A stretch of DNA of 64,000 nucleotides from Paenibacillus cellulosilyticus (GCF_003182255.1 NZ_QGTQ01000015.1:62001-126000), one strand, 5' to 3'; shown: positions 49,793 to 59,121, numbered from the stretch's first letter. The notes: a model not told the origin generated them from the sequence alone. Translations and numbers: made by a program.

Positions 49793-50791
49793 TTAACTTT
49801 GACGCTTACGAACGGTTCGATATCCCATATAACCAATTGCTATCAAGATAACGAAACCAATTGCCCAATATCTTTTGCGATGAGGTGCTTGTTCGATGAA
49901 TTTCTTAGTTTTATGAATAATTGCTTCCTTGCTATAAGGATGAGCGGTTCTTAGTATTGCAGCTTCAAGGTCAGCAGGGGTAATGGAAGGACTGCCTCCA
50001 TTGATCCTCGGAATTTCCATCGCATCCGATTTCCTAGTGGCGATACCTTCTCTGACGGTGAACGCGTATTGGATGTCGGCTTGATGCAGCAGATCTTCTG
50101 ACTCGCGATCAAACATACCATACGGATAGGCGAACGTATCTATCGGATTGTTATTGATTGGCGCTAATTGATCCTTGCAAGCGGTGAAATCTTCGAGTAT
50201 CCGTTTCTGATATTCCGCGTCTGTTTCTTTAACACCATCTACTTCAAGACGAGCGGTCAGGGCATCATGCCGATTATCAATTTGATAATGCAGGTTGTTC
50301 GTATGGCACTGCACCTCGGCCAGGTTGTCGACTGTGACTTGTTTCAATTGTTCAAGGGTCATGTGAGGAATATAACCGTATTTCTTATTATCGGTAGCGC
50401 TAGTAATGATGAAAGCAACGGATGGAATGCTTTTCGATTTCATAATCGGATAGGCGAGATTAATGTAGCTCTCATAGCCATCGTCGAAGGTCACGAGGAC
50501 CGCATTCGAAGGCACGCTTCCGCCGTTCAAGTAATCGATAAATTGCCTGAGCGAGATGAAATTATAGCCTTTTTGCTGCAAGTAGGTCAGTTGTTCGTTG
50601 AATTGATCGGTCGAGATAATATCAGGGTTTGGCTTATTGTCGCTATCGGTCATGTGATGATACATGAGAACAGCAACTTTGTCATCATATTCGGAGTTGG
50701 ATGCAGCCGCATGAACAGATGGAATCATTAGCAGAAATAGAGTAGATAAAATCATGATCGTTCGTTGGATCGTATTCAATGTGCGACACAC
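49793..50791 (-). CDS. Membrane-anchored polysaccharide deacetylase (NodB/CE4)
   Basis: 332 aa. Signal peptide (MILSTLFLLMIPSVHAAA, cleavage about residue 31), then a NodB domain (about 40-270): VLMYHHMT at its start, VTFDDGYESY (the DD metal motif) and CHTNNLH (HxxxxH metal ligands), and a C-terminal transmembrane helix with a basic tail (RYWAIGFVILIAIGYMGYR). It likely removes acetyl groups from a cell-wall or surface glycan outside the membrane. GTG 50791 sits directly on AAGGAA; TTG 50779 may be the real start. Confidence 0.88.
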   Translation of the reverse strand: MCRTLNTIQRTIMILSTLFLLMIPSVHAAASNSEYDDKVAVLMYHHMTDSDNKPNPDIISTDQFNEQLTYLQQKGYNFISLRQFIDYLNGGSVPSNAVLVTFDDGYESYINLAYPIMKSKSIPSVAFIITSATDNKKYGYIPHMTLEQLKQVTVDNLAEVQCHTNNLHYQIDNRHDALTARLEVDGVKETDAEYQKRILEDFTACKDQLAPINNNPIDTFAYPYGMFDRESEDLLHQADIQYAFTVREGIATRKSDAMEIPRINGGSPSITPADLEAAILRTAHPYSKEAIIHKTKKFIEQAPHRKRYWAIGFVILIAIGYMGYRTVRKRQS

Positions 50792-51037
50792 TTCCTTGAA
50801 TCAATTTAATCAGTAAGCCTGAATTAGGCTTTTTATTGGTAAGTATAGCAATGAATCGTATAGATATGAAGACGATGTTTGACAGATTCTTGAATGGAAG
50901 AATCGTTTCATCACAAGAGAAGAGACCCCGACAAATGGAGTCCCCTCTGATATATAAACCTATTCACACATCTTCAAACGTTTACCAACTATCTTCATGT
51001 GGGTGCAATGAGAAGCGGCAAGCACCTTTCGCTTGTT

Positions 51038-51889
51038 CTATTTTCGCGAAGGCATCGCACGGAAAAGTAGTGGCGCTCCGATCGTCATCCAAGCTCCGAT
51101 TAAGAAATACCGAATAAAATCGGCTACCATCGTTTCACCCAGCAGCTTCTGTCCTAGTATTTTGATTCCGATCAAGATCGTCATACCAACAACAAATTTG
51201 ATGATTTGCTTCCCGATCGGACTCTTAGCCTCGTATTTTATGTACTTTTGATCCAATACATATCCAATTAAAAAGCTGATGATGGTTCCTGCCGCCTTGA
51301 TATAATCATCAGAAGGCAACCAGATTAGACCCAGCGCAATCGGGATAAACAAGAATAAAAGCCATTCTGCTTTTTGCTTTTTTTCTACATAATCGAACAT
51401 CCAATTGGCGTCAATCACGCATACAAATCCAAAGATAGCTCCAACAGAAACATCCGCAATTGTATGAACCCCGAGATACATTCTGGAGAAGGCCACTAGT
51501 AGAACTAGGATAATACTTAGGGCAGTGAACCATTTCTTACGTATGATAGTTGCAAGTGCTGTGCTTAGTGCTGAGATTCCTTGGGTATGTCCGCTCGGAA
51601 AAGAATAGCCTGTGGCCGTTTCCACCCGGATTGGAACCAGCTCATTGTCTCTAACAAAAGGACGTTCAACCTGAAACACTTCTTTTATAGCATTGTTGGT
51701 GACACCGGAGAGCAAATAGGCGAAGCCAATCCGGTAACCCCATTTTTTATTCAGGCACCAGAACACGATACAAAAAACCGCGATTGCAACATATTCCTCT
51801 GCCAGAATCGTAATCGAGGTAAATACCTCGGTCAAAAAGGTTGTTCTTATCGTTTGAATCCATTTCAGAATATCCAGCATAAAATCCAT
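51038..51889 (-). CDS. PAP2-family membrane phosphatase
   Basis: 283-aa polytopic phosphatase (lipid phosphate or undecaprenyl-pyrophosphate type). The three PAP2 motifs are complete: KEVFQVERP (KxxxxxxRP), YSFPSGHTQG (PSGH) and SRMYLGVHTIADV (SRxxxxxHxxxD). ATG 51889 has AGAGGAAG upstream; a longer frame to 51976 overlaps the neighbour and lacks an SD. It follows the DUF218 gene by 14 bases and is probably co-transcribed with it. Confidence 0.88.
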   Translation of the reverse strand: MDFMLDILKWIQTIRTTFLTEVFTSITILAEEYVAIAVFCIVFWCLNKKWGYRIGFAYLLSGVTNNAIKEVFQVERPFVRDNELVPIRVETATGYSFPSGHTQGISALSTALATIIRKKWFTALSIILVLLVAFSRMYLGVHTIADVSVGAIFGFVCVIDANWMFDYVEKKQKAEWLLFLFIPIALGLIWLPSDDYIKAAGTIISFLIGYVLDQKYIKYEAKSPIGKQIIKFVVGMTILIGIKILGQKLLGETMVADFIRYFLIGAWMTIGAPLLFRAMPSRK

Positions 51890-51903
51890 TATAGTAACTT
51901 CCT

Positions 51904-52644
51904 CTACTCTTTCAGTATTAAAAACTTTATGATCGCTAAAAATTCCCTTGTATATGTTATCGGAACTAGATACCATTCCATTTTTGCATGCATATGGTTA
52001 CTATTCATTCCTGCGACTTTAGATATCTCATTTGCTCTAAATATATGAAAATCATTTGTTATAAAAATCGTCTTGTAATCATTTTTAAAATAATTATCTA
52101 ATAATTTTTTTGAGAAAATAAAGTTTTCATAGGTGCTTGTAGATCGATCTTCTTTAATCATTTTGTTTTCAGGAACTCCTTTTGAAAGCAAGAACCTTTC
52201 CATTGCAAGTGCTTCAGTTATGGTTTCATCTGGACCTTGTCCTCCAGATAGAACGATAATGACATTTGGATTTTTAGTATAATACTCTATGGTTTTCTCC
52301 AGTCTATATTGAAGCGGTAACGTAATAGTTTCGCCATTAAGTCCTGTACCCAGGACAATTACAGCATCCTCTTTATAAGTTGCAGTGTCTTTATTACCAA
52401 AGACCGCAATAAATGTAATAACTGAAATCATAATGATGTTACCTATTATGAATATATTTCTTGTCCACTTAAGAAGGCTGTTTTGAATCTTTTCATAATA
52501 CAAACCATAAAATAAATAGACACAACCAATTATAAATGTTGCAACATGACCTGTATTAAAACTAATTATTAATGACACAATTAATGCGTTACAAACTAAC
52601 AATATCCCGATTATTATCAATAGAATTTTGATAAAACTTTTCAA
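51904..52644 (-). CDS. YdcF/DUF218 (ElyC-SanA type) membrane protein
   Basis: 246 aa with three or four N-terminal transmembrane helices, then a DUF218 domain (about 90-240): AVIVLGTGLNGE, VIIVLSGGQGPDE and DRSTSTYENF are family hallmarks. These proteins are linked to cell-envelope or lipid-carrier homeostasis but the reaction is unknown. TTG start with AAGGTGG. Base composition is clearly more AT-rich than the neighbourhood. Probable operon with the PAP2 gene. Confidence 0.85.
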   Translation of the reverse strand: MKSFIKILLIIIGILLVCNALIVSLIISFNTGHVATFIIGCVYLFYGLYYEKIQNSLLKWTRNIFIIGNIIMISVITFIAVFGNKDTATYKEDAVIVLGTGLNGETITLPLQYRLEKTIEYYTKNPNVIIVLSGGQGPDETITEALAMERFLLSKGVPENKMIKEDRSTSTYENFIFSKKLLDNYFKNDYKTIFITNDFHIFRANEISKVAGMNSNHMHAKMEWYLVPITYTREFLAIIKFLILKE

Positions 52645-52970
52645 TGTTTACCCACCTTTGCATTCCATAATGAATTATTCCTTCAAAGTAACCGATTTCG
52701 CATGTGTTAGATACGAAATTTCATGTGGTTATTTATGATAATGAAGAATATAACATATATATTTCATGCCTTATATCTATTTTATGTAAATTTAGAGTGG
52801 AGTTCATGTAAATTTATCTGAAATTCTCATGCAGAGAATATAAGCTAATATAAGAAAAATGGATATGCACAAAGGGGAGCAGCATTATTAAATTACTTAA
52901 AAAAATACTATAATGAGGCTAATACTTATACTCTTACAAATAAACAATCATGTTGAGAGGAGCACTTCGT
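52645..52970. other. AT-rich intergenic region between divergent genes
   Basis: No ORF with initiation signals. A TATAAT at 52909-52914, 57 bases before the TerD-vWA start, is a candidate -10 element, but I see no good -35 at 17 bases. Confidence 0.4.
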
Positions 52971-54269
52971 ATGAAGCTCAGTAAGGGGCAGAAAATCGAC
53001 ATAACAAAAGGCCGTACCATCAATCGCTTAACGCTCTCATTTGGCTGGGAGGTTCGCCAGGCAGACGTTAGTGTGGATGCGTCAGTGTTTCTGTTGTCCA
53101 AGGATAACCGTTGTATGCGGGACGAGGACTTAATCTTTTATGGCAATCCTCATTCCAGTGATGGCACTGTCGTCTATGCACAAGATGGCTCTGGGAAACA
53201 CGGAACATTGAAAGTCGCACTGAGCAGCTTGCCCGAACGAATAGATAGATTAGCTGTTACGGTATCTATCTATGAAAGCGTGAAACGTGGACATACGATG
53301 AATGACGTGACGTCGCTATACGTGAAGCTCATGGATGATGCTAGTGGTGAGGTCATAGCGAGCTATGAGTGCGGCGCAGATGTGAACAATGAAACGGCGA
53401 TCGTCGTGGGCGAGTTATATCGTTACCAAGGCGAGTGGAAGTTCAGTGCAATTGGCAGCGGCTTCTATGGCGGGCTTGAAGCACTCGTGACTCACTATGG
53501 GCTTGAGCTCGAACAATCCGAGGGGATGGCGGAGGTTGCTGCAGCTGTAGAGGAAGTTGTTGAACAAAAGCCAATCCCGGTCGTGGAAGAGACACCGATT
53601 CGATCAACGATCGATTTGCGTAAGAAAACGGTGGAGATTGTACTAAAGAAGAAGCAGCTGACCGATGTCGTTGCTCGTGTCGGTGTTGTACTGGACATAT
53701 CGGGGTCGATGCAGCAGCAATATCGCAGCGGCATTGTGCAAGATGTCGTGGAGCGAGTGCTCGCCATTGCCTGCCAGTTCGACGATAATGCCACGCTGGA
53801 TGTTTGGATTTACGACAACGAGTTTTCTCGAATGCCGTCAGTGACAGAGCACAGCCTGCAGGGTTACGTGACGAAGCAAATCTTAGACAATCCGTTCGTA
53901 CATAAATTCGGCCGAAATAACGAGCCTCCGGTGATGGAGGATATCATTCGGAAGTATACGGTGGAAGAGGATTCGGATACGCCGGTTTATATTATTTTCA
54001 TCAATGATGGCGGTGTGCAAAGGTCTATACAGAAGGTTATTACACGGTCCGCTGTGCTCCCGATCTTCTGGCAGTTCGTTGGCATCGGTGACTCAAGCTT
54101 CGAGGTGCTGAAGAAGCTGGACACGATGCAGGGCAGAATCGTCGACAATGCGAACTTCATTCATTGGGATCGGATCGAGCATGTGTCGGACGAAGAGCTG
54201 TACGACAAGCTTCTTAACGAGTTCCCGCAGTGGATTCGTGAAGCGAAGCAGAAGCGGATTCTGCGATAG
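52971..54269 (+). CDS. TerD-vWA domain protein (TerF-like, tellurite/stress resistance family)
   Basis: 432 aa. The N-terminal TerD domain (about 1-180) starts LSKGQKIDITKG and contains an acidic Ca-binding-type region (DEDLIFYGNPHSSDGTVVY). An Ala/Val/Glu-rich linker follows, then a von Willebrand A domain (about 220-430) with an intact MIDAS start (VLDISGSMQQQ). This layout matches TerF-type proteins of ter-like stress systems. No other ter gene is in the window, so it is a stand-alone copy. ATG 52971 has GAGAGGAG upstream; an ATG at 52950 precedes that SD. Confidence 0.87.
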   Translation: MKLSKGQKIDITKGRTINRLTLSFGWEVRQADVSVDASVFLLSKDNRCMRDEDLIFYGNPHSSDGTVVYAQDGSGKHGTLKVALSSLPERIDRLAVTVSIYESVKRGHTMNDVTSLYVKLMDDASGEVIASYECGADVNNETAIVVGELYRYQGEWKFSAIGSGFYGGLEALVTHYGLELEQSEGMAEVAAAVEEVVEQKPIPVVEETPIRSTIDLRKKTVEIVLKKKQLTDVVARVGVVLDISGSMQQQYRSGIVQDVVERVLAIACQFDDNATLDVWIYDNEFSRMPSVTEHSLQGYVTKQILDNPFVHKFGRNNEPPVMEDIIRKYTVEEDSDTPVYIIFINDGGVQRSIQKVITRSAVLPIFWQFVGIGDSSFEVLKKLDTMQGRIVDNANFIHWDRIEHVSDEELYDKLLNEFPQWIREAKQKRILR

Positions 54270-54301
54270 TTTTCATTGCGCATCCTCATCGAGAAACATA
54301 A

Positions 54302-54332
54302 GAAAGCCGCGGACATCATCCGCGGCTTTTCT
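54302..54332. terminator. Bidirectional terminator between TerD-vWA and GH43 genes
   Basis: AAAGCCGCGGA / TCCGCGGCTTT 11-base perfect stem, loop CATCA, with A-rich and T-rich flanks, serving convergent genes. Confidence 0.85.
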
Positions 54333-54341
54333 CCATTCCTC

Positions 54342-55835
54342 TTATTGATATTCGCACACAAACTCCGAAAACTCCGCCGTCGCACCTTCACCCACTGCAT
54401 ACAAACCGATAAGTACGCCTGTGAAGCCTCCAGCCACCTCGGAAGAGAGGTATTTGGTCTGAGCCGTGCCGAGCTGGATGCTCTGTTCGCCGACTTGGAT
54501 CGAGAAGCTATAACGTTCGTGGGTTGCTTCAATGTGCAGCTTCGCACTTTGAGCCGCATCGAGCGTCACAACCTGCTGCTCGTGTTTAATATCGCCAATG
54601 TTCAAACGAAGTACGGCTTCGAGCTGAGCACCGCGCTGGCGAATCGCCAGATCGTAGTGATGACTCTCATCCATATAGAGCGTAATGCCCGCCTCGCCGT
54701 TATTCTTTAACGCGACATCAGACGAGATAGCAGCATTGAAATCTCTTTGACGGATGGCCAGGAAAGTAGGCGTATCAGCTTGATCAAGCGTAACCTCCGT
54801 TCCAGTCAGTGTGAGACAGTCATCTTGAAGCTTATAGTTCTCGACTCGTGGGTGACGCAGATAAACCCATTCGAGATCCCACTTCGTATTGCTCATCGTA
54901 TACAGCTTCTTCTCTTGTTGGACAACATGCTCCGCAATTCGAACCGTCTCAATGACGCTGCGAGTCGTACCATTGTGACCAGCTGTGAACCAACCATCCT
55001 CATCGAACGTAACCGGCGCCAGGAACACTTCTCGACCCAGGTGATGGTACGCAATCCATTGACCGATCTGGCGGAATCCGAGGTGGAAGATCCACCAGTT
55101 GCCCTCGTTGTCCTGAATCAGATCGCCGTGACCGATCGCTTGAATCTCGTAACCGCCCAAGTTCCGGTTAGTCAGCACAGGATTGTGCGGGTACGCTTCG
55201 AATGGTCCGTGGAGCGACTTGCTGCGTGCATACGTAATCATATGTCCGAACTCTGTGCCGCCTTCTGCCGCCATCAAGTAGTACCAGCCATTGATGTGAT
55301 ACATATGCGGGCTTTCCAGATAACGACCGCCTGTCCCTTTCCAGAGCGGACGGCTTGGCGTCAGCTTGTTGCCCGTTGCAATATCGATCTCGCATTGCAA
55401 AATAACGCCGCGGCCATCCTCGTCGCTGCCATTGCTCATGAAGTAAGCACGGTCGCCTTCGAAATAGAGATCCGGATCGATGCCGCCTTGCTCGATGTAA
55501 ATCGGTTCCGACCATTCGCCGTAGATATCGTCGGTCCAGACATAGAAATTTTGACGCGTCGTATCATTCGTCGTGGTCATATAGAAACGACCGTTATTGT
55601 GCCGAATGGTAGGGGCGAAGACGCCGCCGGAGCTGTTCACTTTCTCCAGCATGATCTGGCTTGGCCGAGTCAGCGCATGGCCGATAGGCTCCCAATTGAT
55701 CAGATCTTTACTCTCGAACAGGGGGACGCCAGGGAAAAATTGAAACGAGCTGCACGCTAGGTAGTACGTGTCGCCGACCTTGCAAACACTTGGATCGGGA
55801 TAAAAGCCTTTGACGACAGGATTGTTAAATTTCAA
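54342..55835 (-). CDS. Glycoside hydrolase family 43 (beta-xylosidase/arabinofuranosidase type)
   Basis: 497 aa. N-terminal five-bladed propeller (about 1-310) with the catalytic-base region GFYPDPSVCK, IDPDLYFEGDR (transition-state Asp) and YLESPHMYH (acid Glu). A C-terminal beta-sandwich (about 325-497) is typical of GH43 xylosidases. No signal peptide, so it is intracellular and works on imported xylo- or arabino-oligosaccharides. The TTG start has an AGGTGA SD. A perfect palindrome lies 25 bases upstream. Xylosidase or arabinofuranosidase activity cannot be separated here. Confidence 0.93.
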   Translation of the reverse strand: MKFNNPVVKGFYPDPSVCKVGDTYYLACSSFQFFPGVPLFESKDLINWEPIGHALTRPSQIMLEKVNSSGGVFAPTIRHNNGRFYMTTTNDTTRQNFYVWTDDIYGEWSEPIYIEQGGIDPDLYFEGDRAYFMSNGSDEDGRGVILQCEIDIATGNKLTPSRPLWKGTGGRYLESPHMYHINGWYYLMAAEGGTEFGHMITYARSKSLHGPFEAYPHNPVLTNRNLGGYEIQAIGHGDLIQDNEGNWWIFHLGFRQIGQWIAYHHLGREVFLAPVTFDEDGWFTAGHNGTTRSVIETVRIAEHVVQQEKKLYTMSNTKWDLEWVYLRHPRVENYKLQDDCLTLTGTEVTLDQADTPTFLAIRQRDFNAAISSDVALKNNGEAGITLYMDESHHYDLAIRQRGAQLEAVLRLNIGDIKHEQQVVTLDAAQSAKLHIEATHERYSFSIQVGEQSIQLGTAQTKYLSSEVAGGFTGVLIGLYAVGEGATAEFSEFVCEYQ

Positions 55836-55859
55836 GCTAGTTCACCTCAGTTTGATAAA

Positions 55860-55875
55860 TCGAAAACGTTTTCGA
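55860..55875 (-). promoter_or_regulatory. Perfect palindrome upstream of GH43 (cre-like or LacI-type operator)
   Basis: TCGAAAACGTTTTCGA, 16 bases, fully symmetric. The core GAAAACGTTTTC fits the interior of cre, but the terminal T and A of cre read C and G, so a dedicated LacI-family operator or a weak cre are both possible. Confidence 0.6.
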
Positions 55876-55951
55876 AACCAGTCAATGTACGATCATTATA
55901 GTGTGACGATTTCGGATTCGCAATATACAAACTTGTTATCCGCTCAAAAAG

Positions 55952-56143
55952 TCACTGCTGCTGGCGGAATTTCTTCGGCGACAACCCCATCGCTTTCGTG
56001 AATTGGCGCGTGAAATAATTGCTGTCGTTAAACCCGCTCGCTAGCGACACTTCCATGATCGACAGCCGGGACTTCTTAAGCACAGAAGACGTGACGATTC
56101 TGACCGTGTTCAACGGGACGTCGTTTGCAACGGATAGGGAAGG
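55952..56143 (-). pseudogene. Fragment of an AraC-family regulator (C-terminal HTH only)
   Basis: The minus strand encodes about 63 residues ending VSLASGFNDSNYFTRQFTKA then MGLSPKKFRQQQ-stop, the unmistakable last HTH of an AraC protein. A stop (56144-56146) closes the frame upstream and no sensor domain or start is present. It is distinct from the intact AraC gene at 56301 and is the tail of a deleted paralogue. Confidence 0.8.
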
Positions 56144-56149
56144 TCAGTC

Positions 56150-56265
56150 TTGGCGGTGCTTCTCCTGTGGACTGACGAACGCGTGTGGGCGCCGCGATGT
56201 CTATCTAGTATTGCAGGGACCAGTATCTATTAGCTGGTTCCGGCTGCTTGGCGTGCAGTTTCATG
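56150..56265 (+). pseudogene. Possible CBM6-like fragment of a lost glycoside hydrolase
   Basis: On the plus strand a short frame reads GRRDVYLVLQGPVSISWFRL (about 56190-56249), resembling the conserved end of family 6 carbohydrate-binding modules. No start or upstream domain exists, and it runs head-on to the AraC fragment. Identification rests on one motif. Confidence 0.35.
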
Positions 56266-56300
56266 AAGGAAGCCCCATCGATCTCGATGGGGCTTCTCTA
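56266..56300 (-). terminator. Terminator after AraC-family gene
   Basis: Perfect 13-base stem GAAGCCCCATCGA / TCGATGGGGCTTC (56269-56296), loop TC, abutting the AraC stop; also usable from the plus strand. Confidence 0.8.
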
Positions 56301-57149
56301 TTACTCAAACTTAGAAGGCGCAACCTGATAATACTTCTTGAATGCCTTCGAGAACGTGAAAGGGTCCGGATAACCGAGCAGGCTGGCGATTTGCTGAACC
56401 GAATATTTTCGCTCATTGAGATAATCTCTTGCCCGGTTCATTCGAATCTGATAGATATATTGCCCCGGGGTTATGCCTAACGCTTTCTTGAAGCTTGTAA
56501 TAAAATATTTCTCCGATATCCCTACAAGCGCCGCAAGCTCATTCATTCGAATAGGCTGGTGGATATGATGATGGATGTGATCAAACACCGGATGCAGCAG
56601 CTCCAAGCTCCCGCTAGATGTCCGAGCTTCTTTCTCACCTATAAATGCACCTGTATACTGGCCTTGCCCGTAACGTTCGATGATCTTCGCAACAACCGCT
56701 GTCAGACAAGCCTTCAGGTAGAGTCGGTTGCCGGAGGGAGATTGTTCGGCTTGCGCTAACGCTTTGTTGAACAAGTCAACCTCTTCTCGCAGCAGTTCAT
56801 GCGGAACAATGCCCGACAGCTGAAAATCATTCAATATCCGCTGCTGCTTCCCGATTTCGAAGTCAAAATGAATGTAAGTAAAGCGGCATCCTTGTTGATC
56901 GACAGTCGTTGCTTTGTAAGGAATGTCCGGATAGAAGAAAACAACATCGCCGGGATAAGCGCGATGCTCCACGCCTTTAATCGTGATGGCTACCGTTCCT
57001 TCTTGGATGAACCAGAGATCATAATCGACATGAGCACGATGTTCGATCCACGTGCTGCCATGTTGAAGTGCTAGATATGATTTCATTCGAAGCGAGATCA
57101 GCTCGGACAAATCACTCAAAATCCCCATATTCGCAGCTTGCTTATCCAT
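56301..57149 (-). CDS. AraC-family transcriptional regulator
   Basis: 282 aa. Cupin sensor region about 20-150 (VEHRAYPGDVVFFYPDIPYK) and C-terminal double HTH about 185-280 (MNELAALVGISEKYFITSFK; IASLLGYPDPFTFSKAFKKY). ATG 57149 has AGAGGA upstream. Divergent from the GH2 gene at 57323 with a 170-base shared regulatory region, so that gene is its probable target. Confidence 0.9.
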   Translation of the reverse strand: MDKQAANMGILSDLSELISLRMKSYLALQHGSTWIEHRAHVDYDLWFIQEGTVAITIKGVEHRAYPGDVVFFYPDIPYKATTVDQQGCRFTYIHFDFEIGKQQRILNDFQLSGIVPHELLREEVDLFNKALAQAEQSPSGNRLYLKACLTAVVAKIIERYGQGQYTGAFIGEKEARTSSGSLELLHPVFDHIHHHIHQPIRMNELAALVGISEKYFITSFKKALGITPGQYIYQIRMNRARDYLNERKYSVQQIASLLGYPDPFTFSKAFKKYYQVAPSKFE

Positions 57150-57322
57150 TAAATATTCCTCTACTTGTAGACATCTAATTATTAGACCTAGTATATCACT
57201 GGCTTAATCATTCGCCAATGATCGTACTTTTTAACATGAAGGTGAAACTATCGCATATTCTCGTTTCGGACAGCTTTTTTATAATGAAGAGGTAGAGATC
57301 ATGAATAAGGAGTGCATATGCG

Positions 57323-59011
57323 ATGCTGCGTCTTTTTCAAACGAATGAGATACGACAAGTTGTAGAGCTGGAAGGCGATTGGGATTTCGAGCCGACGGAT
57401 CAAGATGATCATATTCCTGCCACCTATCACTACCGGATGCCGGTGCCAGGCTGCTGGGAGATGCATCCGAAGCTGCATACCTATCGCGGCAAAGGGGTAT
57501 ATCGTAGAACGATCCATATAACGGAGCAGACAGCTGTTCGTCTAATCTTCAAAGGTGTGAGCCATACAGCTCGCGTGTTCTTCGACGGTGCAGAAGTCGC
57601 ACAGCATTACAATGCCTATACGCCTTTCACGTCGAGGTTGATTACGGACGTTCAAGCAGGTGAGCATGAGATCGTTGTCATGGTCGATAACTCCTTCCAT
57701 TCGGACTCGAAGCTGCATATCGCCAATGATTACTATACGTATGGCGGCTTGATCCGCCCAGTTGCGATTGAATACATGCAACCCGTCTACATCGAGCGCC
57801 TGCAATTCACGCCTTCCTATGAGAATGGCCAATGGCAGGCTTCGATTGCGGCAGTTGTTACGAATACAAGTTCGGCTTCGGCACAGGTCCGTCTTCAGGG
57901 AGCGTTGGGCGAAACTCCGATCCGCTTCGATGCGGTCGACATTCAGGCCGGAGAAACGGCATTGATTCAGACGAGAGGAGCTTTCCCTGATGCACAAGCT
58001 TGGTCTAATGGTTCGCCTAACTTGTACAAGCTTCAAGTTCAATTGTTCAAGGATGGAGAACAGACTGCGTCAGACGATCTGATCGAGCGCGTTGGTTTTC
58101 GTACCGTCACAACAGCTAATGGTCGCATCCAAGTAAACGGTGAAGATATTGTGCTCAAAGGCTTCAATCGGCACGAAGACCATCCGATGGTCGGTGCATC
58201 GTTCCCGTATCAGTTAATGGTGCAGGACATGGAGCTTATGCTGGAGGCTGGCTCGAATGCGGTGCGGACAAGTCATTATCCAAACGATGAGCGGTTCCTC
58301 GATCTGTGTGATGAGCGGGGCATCTACGTATGGGAAGAAAATCATGCGAGGGGACTCGATATCGAGCATATGCGCGATCCGAAGTTCCAAGAGCAGTGTT
58401 TGGTCTGCAATCGGGAGATGGTCGAGAATCACGTCAACCATCCATGCATTATTATCTGGGGGATTCTGAACGAATGCGCCAGCAACACGCCTGAAGGCAG
58501 AGAGATGTATCGGGAGCAGCTGGAACAGATTAGAGGCATGGACCAGTCGCGGCCGCTGACATATGCAACACATCATCGGGAGCATGACATTTGCTTTGAT
58601 CTAGCGGATATTATTTCGTTCAACCTGTATCCGCAGTGGTATACGGATGAAGATCCAGGCGAACTCGTCGATCGAGCGAGAGGCTGGGCGGAAGAGCTCG
58701 GCGGGTCGGGCAAGCCTATCATTATGAGCGAATTCGGCGGCGACGGGTTCTATGGAATGCGCGATGCGAGCCGCGTTCGCGGTACGGAGGAGAGACAAGC
58801 GGATATTATCGAAAGCAATCTAGCTGCCTATACATCGAGACCGTATATCTCCGGCATGTTCATCTGGCAGTTCTGCGATTGCCGTGTCGTCGAAGACTTA
58901 GGCTGGCTGTTTAGCCGAGCGGGCACGCAGAACAGCAAAGGCATCGTTGATAAATATCGCAGACCGAAGCTTGCCTTCGAGGTCGTGAAGAAGTATTTTG
59001 AACAGAAGTAG
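57323..59011 (+). CDS. Glycoside hydrolase family 2, beta-glucuronidase/beta-galactosidase-like
   Basis: 562-aa compact GH2 enzyme. Sugar-binding domain about 1-160, Ig-like domain about 160-250, TIM barrel about 255-560. Acid/base Glu384 (WGILNECAS) and nucleophile Glu470 (IMSEFGGDG). Size and the SEFG motif are closest to beta-glucuronidase-type members, but no NxK motif diagnostic for glucuronate is obvious, so the sugar specificity is open. No signal peptide. SD AAGGAG is 11 bases from the ATG. A terminator follows. Confidence 0.9.
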   Translation: MLRLFQTNEIRQVVELEGDWDFEPTDQDDHIPATYHYRMPVPGCWEMHPKLHTYRGKGVYRRTIHITEQTAVRLIFKGVSHTARVFFDGAEVAQHYNAYTPFTSRLITDVQAGEHEIVVMVDNSFHSDSKLHIANDYYTYGGLIRPVAIEYMQPVYIERLQFTPSYENGQWQASIAAVVTNTSSASAQVRLQGALGETPIRFDAVDIQAGETALIQTRGAFPDAQAWSNGSPNLYKLQVQLFKDGEQTASDDLIERVGFRTVTTANGRIQVNGEDIVLKGFNRHEDHPMVGASFPYQLMVQDMELMLEAGSNAVRTSHYPNDERFLDLCDERGIYVWEENHARGLDIEHMRDPKFQEQCLVCNREMVENHVNHPCIIIWGILNECASNTPEGREMYREQLEQIRGMDQSRPLTYATHHREHDICFDLADIISFNLYPQWYTDEDPGELVDRARGWAEELGGSGKPIIMSEFGGDGFYGMRDASRVRGTEERQADIIESNLAAYTSRPYISGMFIWQFCDCRVVEDLGWLFSRAGTQNSKGIVDKYRRPKLAFEVVKKYFEQK

Positions 59012-59017
59012 TAACAT

Positions 59018-59048
59018 GAGAGACTGTCCCACGGGGCAGTCTCTTTCA
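59018..59048 (+). terminator. Terminator of the GH2 gene
   Basis: AGAGACTG-(T)CCC / GGG-CAGTCTCT stem followed by TTCATTT, a few bases after the stop. Confidence 0.8.
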
Positions 59049-59121
59049 TTTAACACTAGATTAACTAATTTATGCTATACTCCGTTCGAGATGATGAACA
59101 ATCGATCAGAGGAGTAGAAAC

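Noticed and set aside
54747-55760. 337-codon plus-strand frame opposite GH43
   Set aside because: Antisense shadow of a clear GH43 gene, with no initiation signal or recognisable fold.
56019-56480. 153-codon plus-strand frame across the AraC fragment and intact AraC gene
   Set aside because: Its first and last thirds are antisense to AraC coding sequence and it spans a terminator. Only a short central motif could be a real remnant, listed separately.
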